A program made the translations under genes and the position numbers. 64,000 bases of DNA, from assembly GCF_013449725.1 (NCBI RefSeq), contig NZ_JACCFF010000003.1, positions 434,001-498,000 of the forward strand, in the 5' to 3' direction. Under the pieces are notes generated by a model. That model made no database searches. It was not told the DNA's origin and worked only from the letters and a program-made list of their open reading frames with translations. Below are positions 42,802 to 50,760 of this stretch, piece by piece. The stretch comes from Mycobacteroides sp. LB1 (lineage in GTDB: Bacteria > Actinomycetota > Actinomycetes > Mycobacteriales > Mycobacteriaceae). Positions within the stretch are counted from its first letter, which is position 1; every line of letters begins with the position of its first letter.

Positions 42802-43632
42802 TCAGGCGTTCCGATAGCGCCCGATGACGCGGCAGATCAGATAGATCGATACGGCGATCATGGTGACGAATACCGATATCGGTACTCCCGGCGCCAAGGA
42901 CAGTACGATTCCGCCGATGGCGGCGACCTCGGCGAAGACGATCGACAACATGATGGCACGAGCCGGGGATGAGGTAACGCGTGCGGCCGCCGCCGCGGGA
43001 GTGATGAGCAGCGACATCACCAGCAGCGCGCCGACGATCTGCACACCCTGTGCCGCGGTGAGGCCGACGAGCGCGGCGAACACAATCCCCAAGGTACGCA
43101 CCGGGACTCCACGAGCCTCGGCGACGTCGGGATCGACGGTGGCGAACAGCATTGGCCGGTAGGTGACGGCGAGTACCGCGCCCACCACGATGCTCACCAC
43201 AACCAGCATCAGCAATCCGCTGTATCCGACGCCGACGATCTGCCCGGTCAACAGCGCGAAGCTGGTGCCGGTGCGTCCCGGATATAGATGGATGAACAGC
43301 ACTGCCAGTCCGAGCCCGAACGCCATGACCACGCCGATTGCCGAATCGCGATCCTTAGTGCGCTGTCCCAGGACGCCGAAAAGTATTGCCGCGACCACGC
43401 TTCCGAGCAGTGCGCCGGTCCCGACATTGGCGCCGGCCAGGAGAGCGGCCGCGGCGCCCGTCAGCGATAGCTCACTGGAGCCGTGTACCGCGAAGGACAT
43501 CTGCCGCATGACCACGAACGGGCCGACAAGCCCCGCCAGTAGGCCCAATAGTGCGGCCGCGAGGATCGCCTGCTGTACGAAATCTCGCCCGAGGAGGTCG
43601 GCGGTGAGGGCGAAGTCGAAGAAGTTATTCAT
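42802..43632 (-). CDS. Zinc/manganese ABC transporter permease (ZnuB-like)
   Basis: ABC-3 family permease of 276 residues with about eight hydrophobic helices and the family blocks LVGPFVVMRQMSFAVHGSSE and VQIVGALLVMSLLITPAAAA. ATG 43632 overlaps the ATPase end by eight bases; an ATG 15 bases upstream is an alternative. It is the last gene of a binding protein-ATPase-permease operon behind a Zur/Fur-type operator, so zinc is the likely substrate. Confidence 0.92.
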   Translation of the reverse strand: MNNFFDFALTADLLGRDFVQQAILAAALLGLLAGLVGPFVVMRQMSFAVHGSSELSLTGAAAALLAGANVGTGALLGSVVAAILFGVLGQRTKDRDSAIGVVMAFGLGLAVLFIHLYPGRTGTSFALLTGQIVGVGYSGLLMLVVVSIVVGAVLAVTYRPMLFATVDPDVAEARGVPVRTLGIVFAALVGLTAAQGVQIVGALLVMSLLITPAAAAARVTSSPARAIMLSIVFAEVAAIGGIVLSLAPGVPISVFVTMIAVSIYLICRVIGRYRNA

Positions 43633-44398
43633 GCGCGTGCTCCGCACATTCGTTGGTCTCGCCCACCACGACGTATTGACCGCGCACCTTCACCACGTCG
43701 ATCTGGGTGCGATACAGCTCGGATAACGTCTCGGTCGTCATCACCTCGTCGACGGCGCCGATTCGGAAGCGTCCGTCCACTAGGTACAGGATCCGGTCCA
43801 CATACGGCAGGATCGGATTGATCTCGTGTGTCACGAACAGCACTGCCGTCTCCGCGCTGCGCCGACGTTTGTCTAAGAGTGTGCAAATCTGTTGTGCGCT
43901 TGCTGGATCCAAGTTCAGCAGCGGCTCATCGCAGAGCAGGAGCGCGGGATCGCCGGCCAATGCCTGCGCGATGCGCACCCGTTGTAGCTCGCCGCCGGAC
44001 AGCGATGCGACCGCCTTGGTTGCCAAATGGCTCGCATCGACCTGGTTCAGCGCGACGTCGATTGCCGCGCGATGGCGGGCTCGGTGGGCGGGGTTAAATG
44101 CCGCCAAACCCCAACGGTGCCCGTCGATCCCGAGGCCCACCAGATCTGCTGCGCGCAGTATCAACGCGTTGTCGGCGAGCCGGTGTTGGGGGACGTATCC
44201 GAGGTTATCGGTGACAGTGAGGCTGCCCTGGGTCAGGGGTACCTGGCCCAGCAGCAGTCGAAGCAGCGAGGTCTTTCCGGAACCGTTGGGGCCCAGGACC
44301 GCGATGAACTCGCCCGGTTCAACGGTGAGGTCGAGGTCCTCCCAGAGGATGCGTCCACCGCGGCTCAGCGATGCGTTGCGCAGTGAGGCAACGGTCAT
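43625..44398 (-). CDS. Zinc/manganese ABC transporter ATPase (ZnuC-like)
   Basis: ATPase of 257 residues with Walker A GPNGSGKTS, signature SLSGGELQRVRIAQALAG, Walker B LLLCDEPLLNLD and an H-loop FVTHEIN. GAAAGG lies six bases before the ATG. Its ATG overlaps the TGA of a 14-codon mini-ORF made by a dispersed repeat, which in turn overlaps the end of the binding-protein gene. Confidence 0.93.
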   Translation of the reverse strand: MTVASLRNASLSRGGRILWEDLDLTVEPGEFIAVLGPNGSGKTSLLRLLLGQVPLTQGSLTVTDNLGYVPQHRLADNALILRAADLVGLGIDGHRWGLAAFNPAHRARHRAAIDVALNQVDASHLATKAVASLSGGELQRVRIAQALAGDPALLLCDEPLLNLDPASAQQICTLLDKRRRSAETAVLFVTHEINPILPYVDRILYLVDGRFRIGAVDEVMTTETLSELYRTQIDVVKVRGQYVVVGETNECAEHAHE

Positions 44399-44439
44399 GC
44401 GAGCCTTTCTGCTTGATGGTCTTCGCGCAAGCGGCTCAT
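44395..44439 (-). other. 14-codon mini-ORF bridging znuA and znuC
   Basis: The frame MSRLREDHQAERLA opens at an ATG (44439-44437) overlapping the znuA stop as ATGA. It closes at a TGA (44397-44395) overlapping the znuC ATG as ATGA. The first nine codons come from the dispersed repeat. It has no strong ribosome binding site of its own, so translation would depend on ribosomes finishing znuA. Whether it is translated is unknown. Confidence 0.45.
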
Positions 44440-44441
44440 CC
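44418..44441 (-). repeat. Dispersed repeat, copy between znuA and znuC
   Basis: On the minus strand an exact GGATGAGCCGCTTGCGCGAA followed by GACC and ATCAAGC of the extended consensus. Its TGA is the znuA stop codon, and it ends 19 bases before the znuC start, in the same direction. Confidence 0.9.
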
Positions 44442-45314
44442 TACGGCCGCAGCCAACTGCTCGGCGGTGCGTTGCTGCCAGGTGATGTAATCGGTTCCGG
44501 TAGGCAAGGTTTCGGTCACCGTCACCACGGGAATTCCATGCGATTCGGCGGCCTGTTTCACCCGGTTGGACACGGGTCCAGCCGTCTGTGAGTTGTAGAG
44601 CAGAGCGGCCACCTTCTTGGTGGTGATCAGATCCATGGCGGCAGCAATATCGGCAGGTGCGGGATCTGTGCCGTTTTCGGCGGCTTCGGCGTACCCGTGT
44701 GGGGTGAGGTCGACCAACCCGGAACCGGTCACCAGGTAGTGGGCCACCGGCTCGGTGGCGAGGATCGCGGTTCCCTTGTGCTTGGTGGCGATGCTCTGCT
44801 CGACGGCCTTCACCGAATCAAGTTGCTTGTGAAAGGTTTTCACGTTGGCATGGTAGGCATCGCCGTGCTCCGGATCAACCTTTGCCAACTCGTCGGCCAG
44901 CTGGTCGGCTACTGCGGAGACGACGTCGAGCTGATAGAAGACGTGCTCGTTCGGCTCGGGGAGGTCGGCGGGGAGCAGCGAGTAGGCATTGACCCGCGGT
45001 TTGTCGTCCTTGAGCAGCTTGTCCACGTACGGGTCGTAGTCGCCGCCGTTGTAGACCACCACGGTGGCATCCTGGACCTTCGTCGCAGCCGCCGGGCTCA
45101 CTTCGAAGGAATGCGGGTCGGTGTCGGCACCGCTGACCAATGCGCTCACCGTGGCGTGGTCGCCGACGACGGCCTTGGCCACCGAGGCCCACACATCGGT
45201 GGAGGCCACCACGGTGGGCTCACCGGTCCGCTCGGAGGAGTGGCCGCAGCCGGCCAAAACGAGCGTTCCGATGGTTACGACCGTCAAAGCTAACCCAGTG
45301 ACACGAGCGAGCAC
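44436..45314 (-). CDS. Zinc/manganese-binding lipoprotein (ZnuA-like)
   Basis: Cluster A-I substrate-binding protein of 292 residues that captures a divalent metal outside the membrane. The lipobox is LVLAGC (Cys about residue 23). Metal ligands are expected in ADTDPHSFEVSP, EHVFYQLD, EPVAHYLVTGSG and the C-terminal part. The operator just upstream argues for zinc rather than manganese. The stop codon lies in the dispersed repeat. Confidence 0.92.
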   Translation of the reverse strand: MLARVTGLALTVVTIGTLVLAGCGHSSERTGEPTVVASTDVWASVAKAVVGDHATVSALVSGADTDPHSFEVSPAAATKVQDATVVVYNGGDYDPYVDKLLKDDKPRVNAYSLLPADLPEPNEHVFYQLDVVSAVADQLADELAKVDPEHGDAYHANVKTFHKQLDSVKAVEQSIATKHKGTAILATEPVAHYLVTGSGLVDLTPHGYAEAAENGTDPAPADIAAAMDLITTKKVAALLYNSQTAGPVSNRVKQAAESHGIPVVTVTETLPTGTDYITWQQRTAEQLAAAVG

Positions 45315-45335
45315 AGGAGACCTCCAGCCATCCAG

Positions 45336-45356
45336 TAATGAAAACGATTTTCATTA
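45336..45356 (-). promoter_or_regulatory. Zur/Fur-family operator upstream of znuA
   Basis: A perfect 9-3-9 palindrome, TAATGAAAA-CGA-TTTTCATTA, ends 21 bases before the znuA ATG. It resembles the TGAAAAnnnTTTTCA operators bound by mycobacterial Zur, so zinc starvation should derepress the operon. Confidence 0.88.
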
Positions 45357-45398
45357 TGACGGATAGGGTGTGTGAGCGCAAAACGTGTCGGTCGTCGG

Positions 45399-46193
45399 TC
45401 AGCGTTCACTCAGATTGGCGGCGACGCGCAGCGCCGGTAGCAGCAGTGATCGCGGAGTGAATCGTCCCGCTATGGTCATCGCCTGAGGTACCGCTCCCGG
45501 CACCACGCTGCGAGACCCGCGCAGCATGCCCTTGATGGCCGCCGCGGCGACCTGCTTCGGCGAGACCTGCACACCCGGCACGCTGAATCGCTCCGCACTC
45601 GCGATCTCGGCCCACTCGGTCGGTACCGGCCCCGGGCACAGCACCGTGCAGGAAACTCCAGTACCCCGCAGCTCCTCGTGCACCGCTTCGGAAAAGGACT
45701 GCACATACGCCTTGGTCGCCGCGTATGTCGCCATATAAGGGATCGGTTGGAACGCGGCGACCGAGGCGATGTTGAGCACGGCGCCCGTGCCCCGGTCCAC
45801 CATCCCCGCCACCGCGGCATGGGTCAGTTCGACCAGCGTGATGACATTGACCTCGATCTGCTCGCGTTCGCGATCCAGCGGCAACTCATGGAAGATTCCG
45901 CTGGTCCCAAACCCCGCGGAATTGCACAGTCCCGCAATCCGGTTGACGGCAATCCACTCGCGTAGTGCGGTGCGGCCGGGCTCGGTGCCAAGGTCGAGTG
46001 ACTGCACGTCGACTTCGATGCGGTGGCGTGCGCTGATGATGTCGGCGAGCCGGTCCATCCTGTCTTTGCGACGCGCGACCAGGACCAGTGAGTATCCGCG
46101 CTTGGCCAGTCCGTACGCGAGTTCGGTGCCGATTCCCGAGGACGCTCCGGTGATGACGATGGGGCCGGCGGTGCCCGGCTTCGGCAGGCTCAC
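45399..46193 (-). CDS. Short-chain dehydrogenase/reductase
   Basis: Classical SDR of 264 residues with the cofactor motif TGASSGIG, NSAG in place of NNAG, IASVAAF with the catalytic Ser region, and the active-site YAATKAY (YxxxK). The substrate is unknown. It begins where the next SDR gene ends (four-base overlap), so the two form a pair, likely with related substrates such as lipids or steroids. Confidence 0.9.
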   Translation of the reverse strand: MSLPKPGTAGPIVITGASSGIGTELAYGLAKRGYSLVLVARRKDRMDRLADIISARHRIEVDVQSLDLGTEPGRTALREWIAVNRIAGLCNSAGFGTSGIFHELPLDREREQIEVNVITLVELTHAAVAGMVDRGTGAVLNIASVAAFQPIPYMATYAATKAYVQSFSEAVHEELRGTGVSCTVLCPGPVPTEWAEIASAERFSVPGVQVSPKQVAAAAIKGMLRGSRSVVPGAVPQAMTIAGRFTPRSLLLPALRVAANLSER

Positions 46194-47194
46194 CAGTGCA
46201 CCCCGGGTGTGGCATCGATGAATATCTGTTGTCCGCTGTCCACTTCCTCGGGTTTGAGGTTTCTGACGCCCTTGGCCGCATCGGAATCCGGGAACATCTT
46301 GTAGCCCTGATTGCGCACCGCATCCATGATTTCCGGTGTCACCGAGTCCGCGAACGAGGCGATCCGTCCGAACGCCGAGGCCACCCGCCGGGGCCGCTCG
46401 GTGATCGCCTTGGCGATCACCTCACCTGCCTCGTCCGGGGTCAGCGCCGGAAATTTCTGGTATAGCGTCGTCGGCGCGATCATCGGGGTACGCACCAGCG
46501 GCATGTGAATGGTGGTGAACCGCAGCCCCTCGTCGGACGTCTCGGCCTGGAACGCATCCGAGACGGTGTCCAACGCCGCCTTCGACGCGATGTACGCACC
46601 GAACCGTGGCACCTTTGTCTGCACCCCGATGGAGGAGATGTTGATGACATGTCCGAACTTGCGTTCCCGCATACCCGGCATGAAACCGAGGATGAGATGA
46701 AGGGGCGCAAAATAATTCAGCTGCATAGTGCGTTCGAAATCGTGGGGCCGATCGTAGGACAGCGCCAATGAGCGTCGGATCGACCGGCCGGCGTTGTTGA
46801 TGAGGATGTCCACCTTGTGGTGTTCGGCCAGCACGTCCTTGACCATGCGGTCTATCGCGTCCATATCCGACAGGTCGCATGGGAATACGTGCGCGGTGCC
46901 ACCGACCCCACGAACCTGGGTCGCCGTCTCCTGCAGCTTGTCCTCGGAGCGGGCGACCAGCAGAACTGTGCCCCCGGCGGCGCCGATCTGCAGCGCCGCT
47001 GCCTGGCCGATACCCGAGGAGCCTCCGGTGATCATGACGATCTTGTTGCGGACAGCCGACCGGAGGCTTCGGCTCGGCGTGACGAGCTTGGCGATGGCGT
47101 GCGGGGTCAGCTGACCGGTGGGTGTGGTCAGTGCTTTGTTGACCTTCGCGAACTGCTGCGATGCCATTGAACTGAGACGTTGCATGGGCTTCAT
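46190..47194 (-). CDS. Short-chain dehydrogenase/reductase with N-terminal extension
   Basis: SDR of 334 residues. About 50 residues of helical extension (MKPMQRLSSMASQQFAKV) precede the Rossmann core with TGGSSGIGQ, NNAG, ISSIGVQ and the active-site YIASKAA. The layout resembles the reductase half of mycobacterial fatty acyl-CoA reductases, so a long-chain lipid substrate is possible. GGGAGG lies seven bases before the ATG at 47194. The open frame continues upstream without similarity. Confidence 0.88.
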   Translation of the reverse strand: MKPMQRLSSMASQQFAKVNKALTTPTGQLTPHAIAKLVTPSRSLRSAVRNKIVMITGGSSGIGQAAALQIGAAGGTVLLVARSEDKLQETATQVRGVGGTAHVFPCDLSDMDAIDRMVKDVLAEHHKVDILINNAGRSIRRSLALSYDRPHDFERTMQLNYFAPLHLILGFMPGMRERKFGHVINISSIGVQTKVPRFGAYIASKAALDTVSDAFQAETSDEGLRFTTIHMPLVRTPMIAPTTLYQKFPALTPDEAGEVIAKAITERPRRVASAFGRIASFADSVTPEIMDAVRNQGYKMFPDSDAAKGVRNLKPEEVDSGQQIFIDATPGVHW

Positions 47195-47262
47195 GGAGAC
47201 CTCCCGGTCGATACCCCGGACGCTAGTCCCGCCGGGACGATCTTGCGGGCGAAGTGATCGAA

Positions 47263-49800
47263 CTAGTTCTGTAGCAGCTGGGCGCAGCGCAGCAGCCCGA
47301 TATGGCTGTATGCCTGCGGGTGGTTGCCCAGCGAGCGCTCGGCCACGGGGTCGTACTCCTCGGAGAGCAGACCCGTGGGTCCGGTGGCCTTGACCAGCTG
47401 GTCGAACAGCAGTTCGGCCTGGGATCGCGCACCGATGAGCAGATAGGCCTCGACCAGCCACGCCGCACATAGGTGGAACCCGCCCTCTCCGCCGGGCAGT
47501 CCGTCGTCCCGATGGTAACGGTAAACTGTTGCACCGCTTCGTAATTCGGCCTCAGTCGCGATCACCGTAGCGGTGAACCGGGGGTCGGCGGGATCTATCA
47601 GTCCGGACAGTCCGATGTACAGGGTGGCGGCGTCCAGGTCGGTGCCGTCATAGGCGGCGGTGTAGGACTTGACCGACTCGTTCCAGCCCTTCTCGATGAC
47701 CTCGGCGGCGATCTGGTCGCGCAGCGCGACCCAGGCGGGAGGAGTTTCACGCTGGAATTCTTCGCCGAGCTTCACCGCTCGGTCCACCGTCACCCAGCAC
47801 ATCACCTTGGAGTAGACGTGATGACGCGGATTGCCGCGAATCTCCCAGATGCCGTGGTCGGGTTCGTACCATCGACGTTCGACGGCAAGAACCATGTCGG
47901 ACACTAGGTTCCAGTCGGCGTCGGTCAGCGGCTCGGTGTGTCCGAGACGCTTGCGCGCGTGGGTCAGGTCGTGGATCAGCTCCACCACCGGACCGAAGAC
48001 ATCCAGCTGCACTTGCGAATTGGCGGCGTTGCCGACACGAACCGGGCGGGACCCCGCGTACCCGGGTAGTGAGTCGATGACGGCTTCGGGCGGCAGCACC
48101 GTGCCTGCGAGTGTGTAGAGGGGGTGTAGACGATCGGGCCCGGGGAGATGCTCGAGCACCCGGTGCAGCCAGTTGAGCAGCCCTTCGGCCTCACGCAGGG
48201 ATCCCAGCGCCACCAGCGCCGAGGCGGTCATCGACGCATCCCGCAGCCAGCAGTATCGGTAGTCCCAGTTGCGAATGCCGCCAATGTCTTCCGGTAGTGA
48301 GGTGGTGGCGGCCGCCAGGATCGCACCCGACTCGGCGTGCACCAAGCCACGCAGCGTCAGTGCTGAGCGCTTCATCAGACCGGGTTTGCGGTCTGGAAGG
48401 GTCAATGTCTGGGCCCAATCGCGCCAATACGATTCGGCCCGCTCTCGCAGCTCCGGCTCCGAAGTCGAGTTTTCGCCGAGATCCTCAGTACCGCAGCGCA
48501 GTTCGAGAATCACCGGGCCGTTGGCGGGGCTGATGGTTGCGGTCGCGGTCTGATCGTCCGCCCCGATTGTCCAGGTGACACCAGGGGCTCGCAGCACGAT
48601 CGGATCGTTGGTGCCCAGCACCCGCAGGCCGTCTTCCTCGGCGACCAGCTGCACGGGGGTTTGGCCGAATTCAGGACGTGGGGCGAAGGCGATGACCGCA
48701 TCGGCCTCGCCGGTGACCACCCGAATCAGATCGGTGCGTCCGGGGATCTCGTCTGGGGCCAGGTAATCGGTGAGTTGCAGGCTGGCCCAACGTGTTTCGA
48801 CGGTCATTGTGCTGTCGATGTATTTTTGGCCGAGCGGCAGTGCGGACCGCGCGGGCCCAATCGTGAAGTGTCCGGCCTCATCCCCGCCGAGAAGGTGGGC
48901 GAAAACCGCCGCCGAATCGGGTTCCGGGTGACACATCCAGGTGACGCCGCCGGTGGGCGTCACGAGCGCGATGGTGCGTGAATTGGCGAGCATGGTGAGG
49001 CGCTCGATGGGCGTGGCGTGCCCGCCGAGCAGCCAGGTACGGCGCTCCTCAAGAATGAAAGCCAATGCGACACCCACCGATTCGGTGTCCGGGATGCGGT
49101 ATCCGGCGAGCGTATCGCCGTCGCCCACCTTGATGCCCACATCCGGGCCGTGCAGCCGCGTGAACACCTTCTCATCGGTGACGTCGTCCCCGATGAACAC
49201 CGCAGCCGTTGCACCCTCCTGATGCCGCAGGATGTCCAGGGCCTGCCCCTTGTCGGTGGGGATGACGGCGAACTCGAGAACCTTCTTGCCCTCGGTCACC
49301 TGTGCGCCCCAGCCGTTGGCCACCGAGAGCGCTTGCGTCAACGCAGCATCGCCGTCCTCTTCGGAGGCGTTGCGGACGTGCAGGGCCACGCTGGCGGGCT
49401 TCAGTTCGATCGCGACACCGCGGTACTCGGCGGCGATCGCCGACAACCGGTTCGTGATGGTCTTCAGCAGCGCCTTGGCGTCCCCGTCGATGGCGTGCAC
49501 AAATCCGGCATCGAATTCGGAGCCGTGACTTCCGACCAGATGCACCTCGGCTGGCAGCCGTGACAGGGTGGCCAGATCGCGCAGCGCACGTCCGGAGATC
49601 AGCGCCGAGGTTGTCGATGGCAGCCCGGCCAATGCCCGAAGGGCCGTGGCCGATTCGGGATGCGGGCGCGCATCATCGGGATTGTTGACCAGTGGGGCGA
49701 TGGTTCCGTCGTAATCCGAGGCCACCAGCAGCCGGGGGGTACGGGCAACCTCGGAAAGAGCCCGGCGCAGTTCGACGGGCAGATCTTGCGCACTCACCAC
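47263..49800 (-). CDS. Trehalose-phosphatase (OtsB-like) fused to a GH15 glycoside hydrolase
   Basis: An 845-residue two-domain enzyme. Residues 1-250 form a HAD phosphatase of the trehalose-6-phosphatase type: DYDGT with the nucleophile Asp near residue 29, and GDDVTDEKVF. From about 270 on it is a GH15 glucoamylase/trehalase domain with NWDYRYCWLRDASMT and the catalytic-base region GLLSEEYDP. GH15 enzymes of mycobacteria include trehalases. The fusion could turn trehalose-6-phosphate into glucose in one polypeptide, or the phosphatase may have diverged. It differs from M. tuberculosis OtsB1, which is fused to a GH65-type domain. Confidence 0.9.
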   Translation of the reverse strand: MVSAQDLPVELRRALSEVARTPRLLVASDYDGTIAPLVNNPDDARPHPESATALRALAGLPSTTSALISGRALRDLATLSRLPAEVHLVGSHGSEFDAGFVHAIDGDAKALLKTITNRLSAIAAEYRGVAIELKPASVALHVRNASEEDGDAALTQALSVANGWGAQVTEGKKVLEFAVIPTDKGQALDILRHQEGATAAVFIGDDVTDEKVFTRLHGPDVGIKVGDGDTLAGYRIPDTESVGVALAFILEERRTWLLGGHATPIERLTMLANSRTIALVTPTGGVTWMCHPEPDSAAVFAHLLGGDEAGHFTIGPARSALPLGQKYIDSTMTVETRWASLQLTDYLAPDEIPGRTDLIRVVTGEADAVIAFAPRPEFGQTPVQLVAEEDGLRVLGTNDPIVLRAPGVTWTIGADDQTATATISPANGPVILELRCGTEDLGENSTSEPELRERAESYWRDWAQTLTLPDRKPGLMKRSALTLRGLVHAESGAILAAATTSLPEDIGGIRNWDYRYCWLRDASMTASALVALGSLREAEGLLNWLHRVLEHLPGPDRLHPLYTLAGTVLPPEAVIDSLPGYAGSRPVRVGNAANSQVQLDVFGPVVELIHDLTHARKRLGHTEPLTDADWNLVSDMVLAVERRWYEPDHGIWEIRGNPRHHVYSKVMCWVTVDRAVKLGEEFQRETPPAWVALRDQIAAEVIEKGWNESVKSYTAAYDGTDLDAATLYIGLSGLIDPADPRFTATVIATEAELRSGATVYRYHRDDGLPGGEGGFHLCAAWLVEAYLLIGARSQAELLFDQLVKATGPTGLLSEEYDPVAERSLGNHPQAYSHIGLLRCAQLLQN

Positions 49801-49876
49801 GGGAGCCGAGTCTACGTCCGCTACCTGTCTGTGCCCGGTTGGCTAGGGGGCGGGAGACTCAACCAACCTGAAACGG

Positions 49877-50554
49877 CTACGTAATGCCGAGCAGCAGCCT
49901 GACGGTTCGGTCCAGACGGTGGCTCACATCGGTTGCCGACGCGCGCCGCGTCAACCAGGCAATCATGTTGGAGGTCCAGACATCTGAGATGACGCGGGCG
50001 ATGTGGAATTGCCCCTCGGTCGGGTTGTCATCACCGGCCATCGCGCGGGCGAAGATGCCGTCCATCAGCCGGCCCACGTGATCAACCTCACCGGCGGCGG
50101 AGGCGTCGGCGAAGACCAGGGCGCGTGTCATCGCCTCGGTGAGCAGCGGGTTGCGCTGCATATTGCGGTTCAGCCGGGTGATCGCTGTGTGCAGGCGTTC
50201 GTATGGCGTACCGCCGCCGACGGTGTTGCGATCCGTTTTCGCGTCGATCTGTTCGAACTCGCGCTCCAGCGCGGACACCAAGAGGTGCACCTTGGAGGGG
50301 AAGTAGCGGTAGAGGGTGCCGACGGCGACATCGGCACGTTCGGCGACTGTGCGCATCTGCACCGCCTCGTACCCGCCCTTGGACGCGATGGCCAAGGTGG
50401 CGTCCAGGATGCGCTTGCGCCGCTCGCGCTGCGCGGTCGAACCGAGATCGTCATCGGACAGCGCGGAGACGGCGGTGGGCTGATTCGTCGCGTCGGTGTC
50501 GTCGCTGTCGGCGTGTGTGGCTTCCGATGCGCTAGGTGTCCGTGGCGTTGCCAT
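49877..50554 (-). CDS. kstR: KstR, TetR-family repressor of cholesterol catabolism
   Basis: TetR repressor controlling the upper cholesterol-degradation regulon, released by 3-oxo-cholestenoyl-CoA-type ligands. The recognisable core runs from GSTAQRERRKRILDATLAIA through the HTH segment VAVGTLYRYFPSKVHLL to PLLTEAMTRALVFADAS. It has about 26 extra N-terminal residues, rich in Asp, Thr and Ser, compared with the M. tuberculosis protein (199 residues). It is divergent from fadE34 with a perfect KstR operator between them, as in M. tuberculosis. Confidence 0.95.
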   Translation of the reverse strand: MATPRTPSASEATHADSDDTDATNQPTAVSALSDDDLGSTAQRERRKRILDATLAIASKGGYEAVQMRTVAERADVAVGTLYRYFPSKVHLLVSALEREFEQIDAKTDRNTVGGGTPYERLHTAITRLNRNMQRNPLLTEAMTRALVFADASAAGEVDHVGRLMDGIFARAMAGDDNPTEGQFHIARVISDVWTSNMIAWLTRRASATDVSHRLDRTVRLLLGIT

Positions 50555-50714
50555 TGCGTGCTGTGCTCCCTGTGCTCAATCCCGCGCGATCACGCGATCG
50601 TTTCAGCGCACGACTATACGGATGCCCGTCGGTTGTTTCAGGTCTCCCTCGCCCGCCGGTAGTGCTCTGTACAGCCTGAATGCGTTCCTACTACACTGAA
50701 CCCAATCACGATAT

Positions 50715-50728
50715 TAGAACACGTTCTA
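50715..50728. promoter_or_regulatory. KstR operator between kstR and fadE34
   Basis: TAGAACACGTTCTA is a perfect 14-base palindrome matching the published KstR consensus (TnnAACnnGTTnnA). It lies 32 bases before the fadE34 GTG and 160 bases before kstR, consistent with autorepression and repression of fadE34. Confidence 0.95.
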
Positions 50729-50760
50729 GTCTCGTGTACCCCGAAAAAACAGGAGGAAAT

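Noticed and set aside
43918-43934. AGCGGCTCATCGCAGAG inside znuC as a repeat copy
   Set aside because: It encodes the conserved Walker B region CDEPLLNLD; no similarity beyond nine bases.
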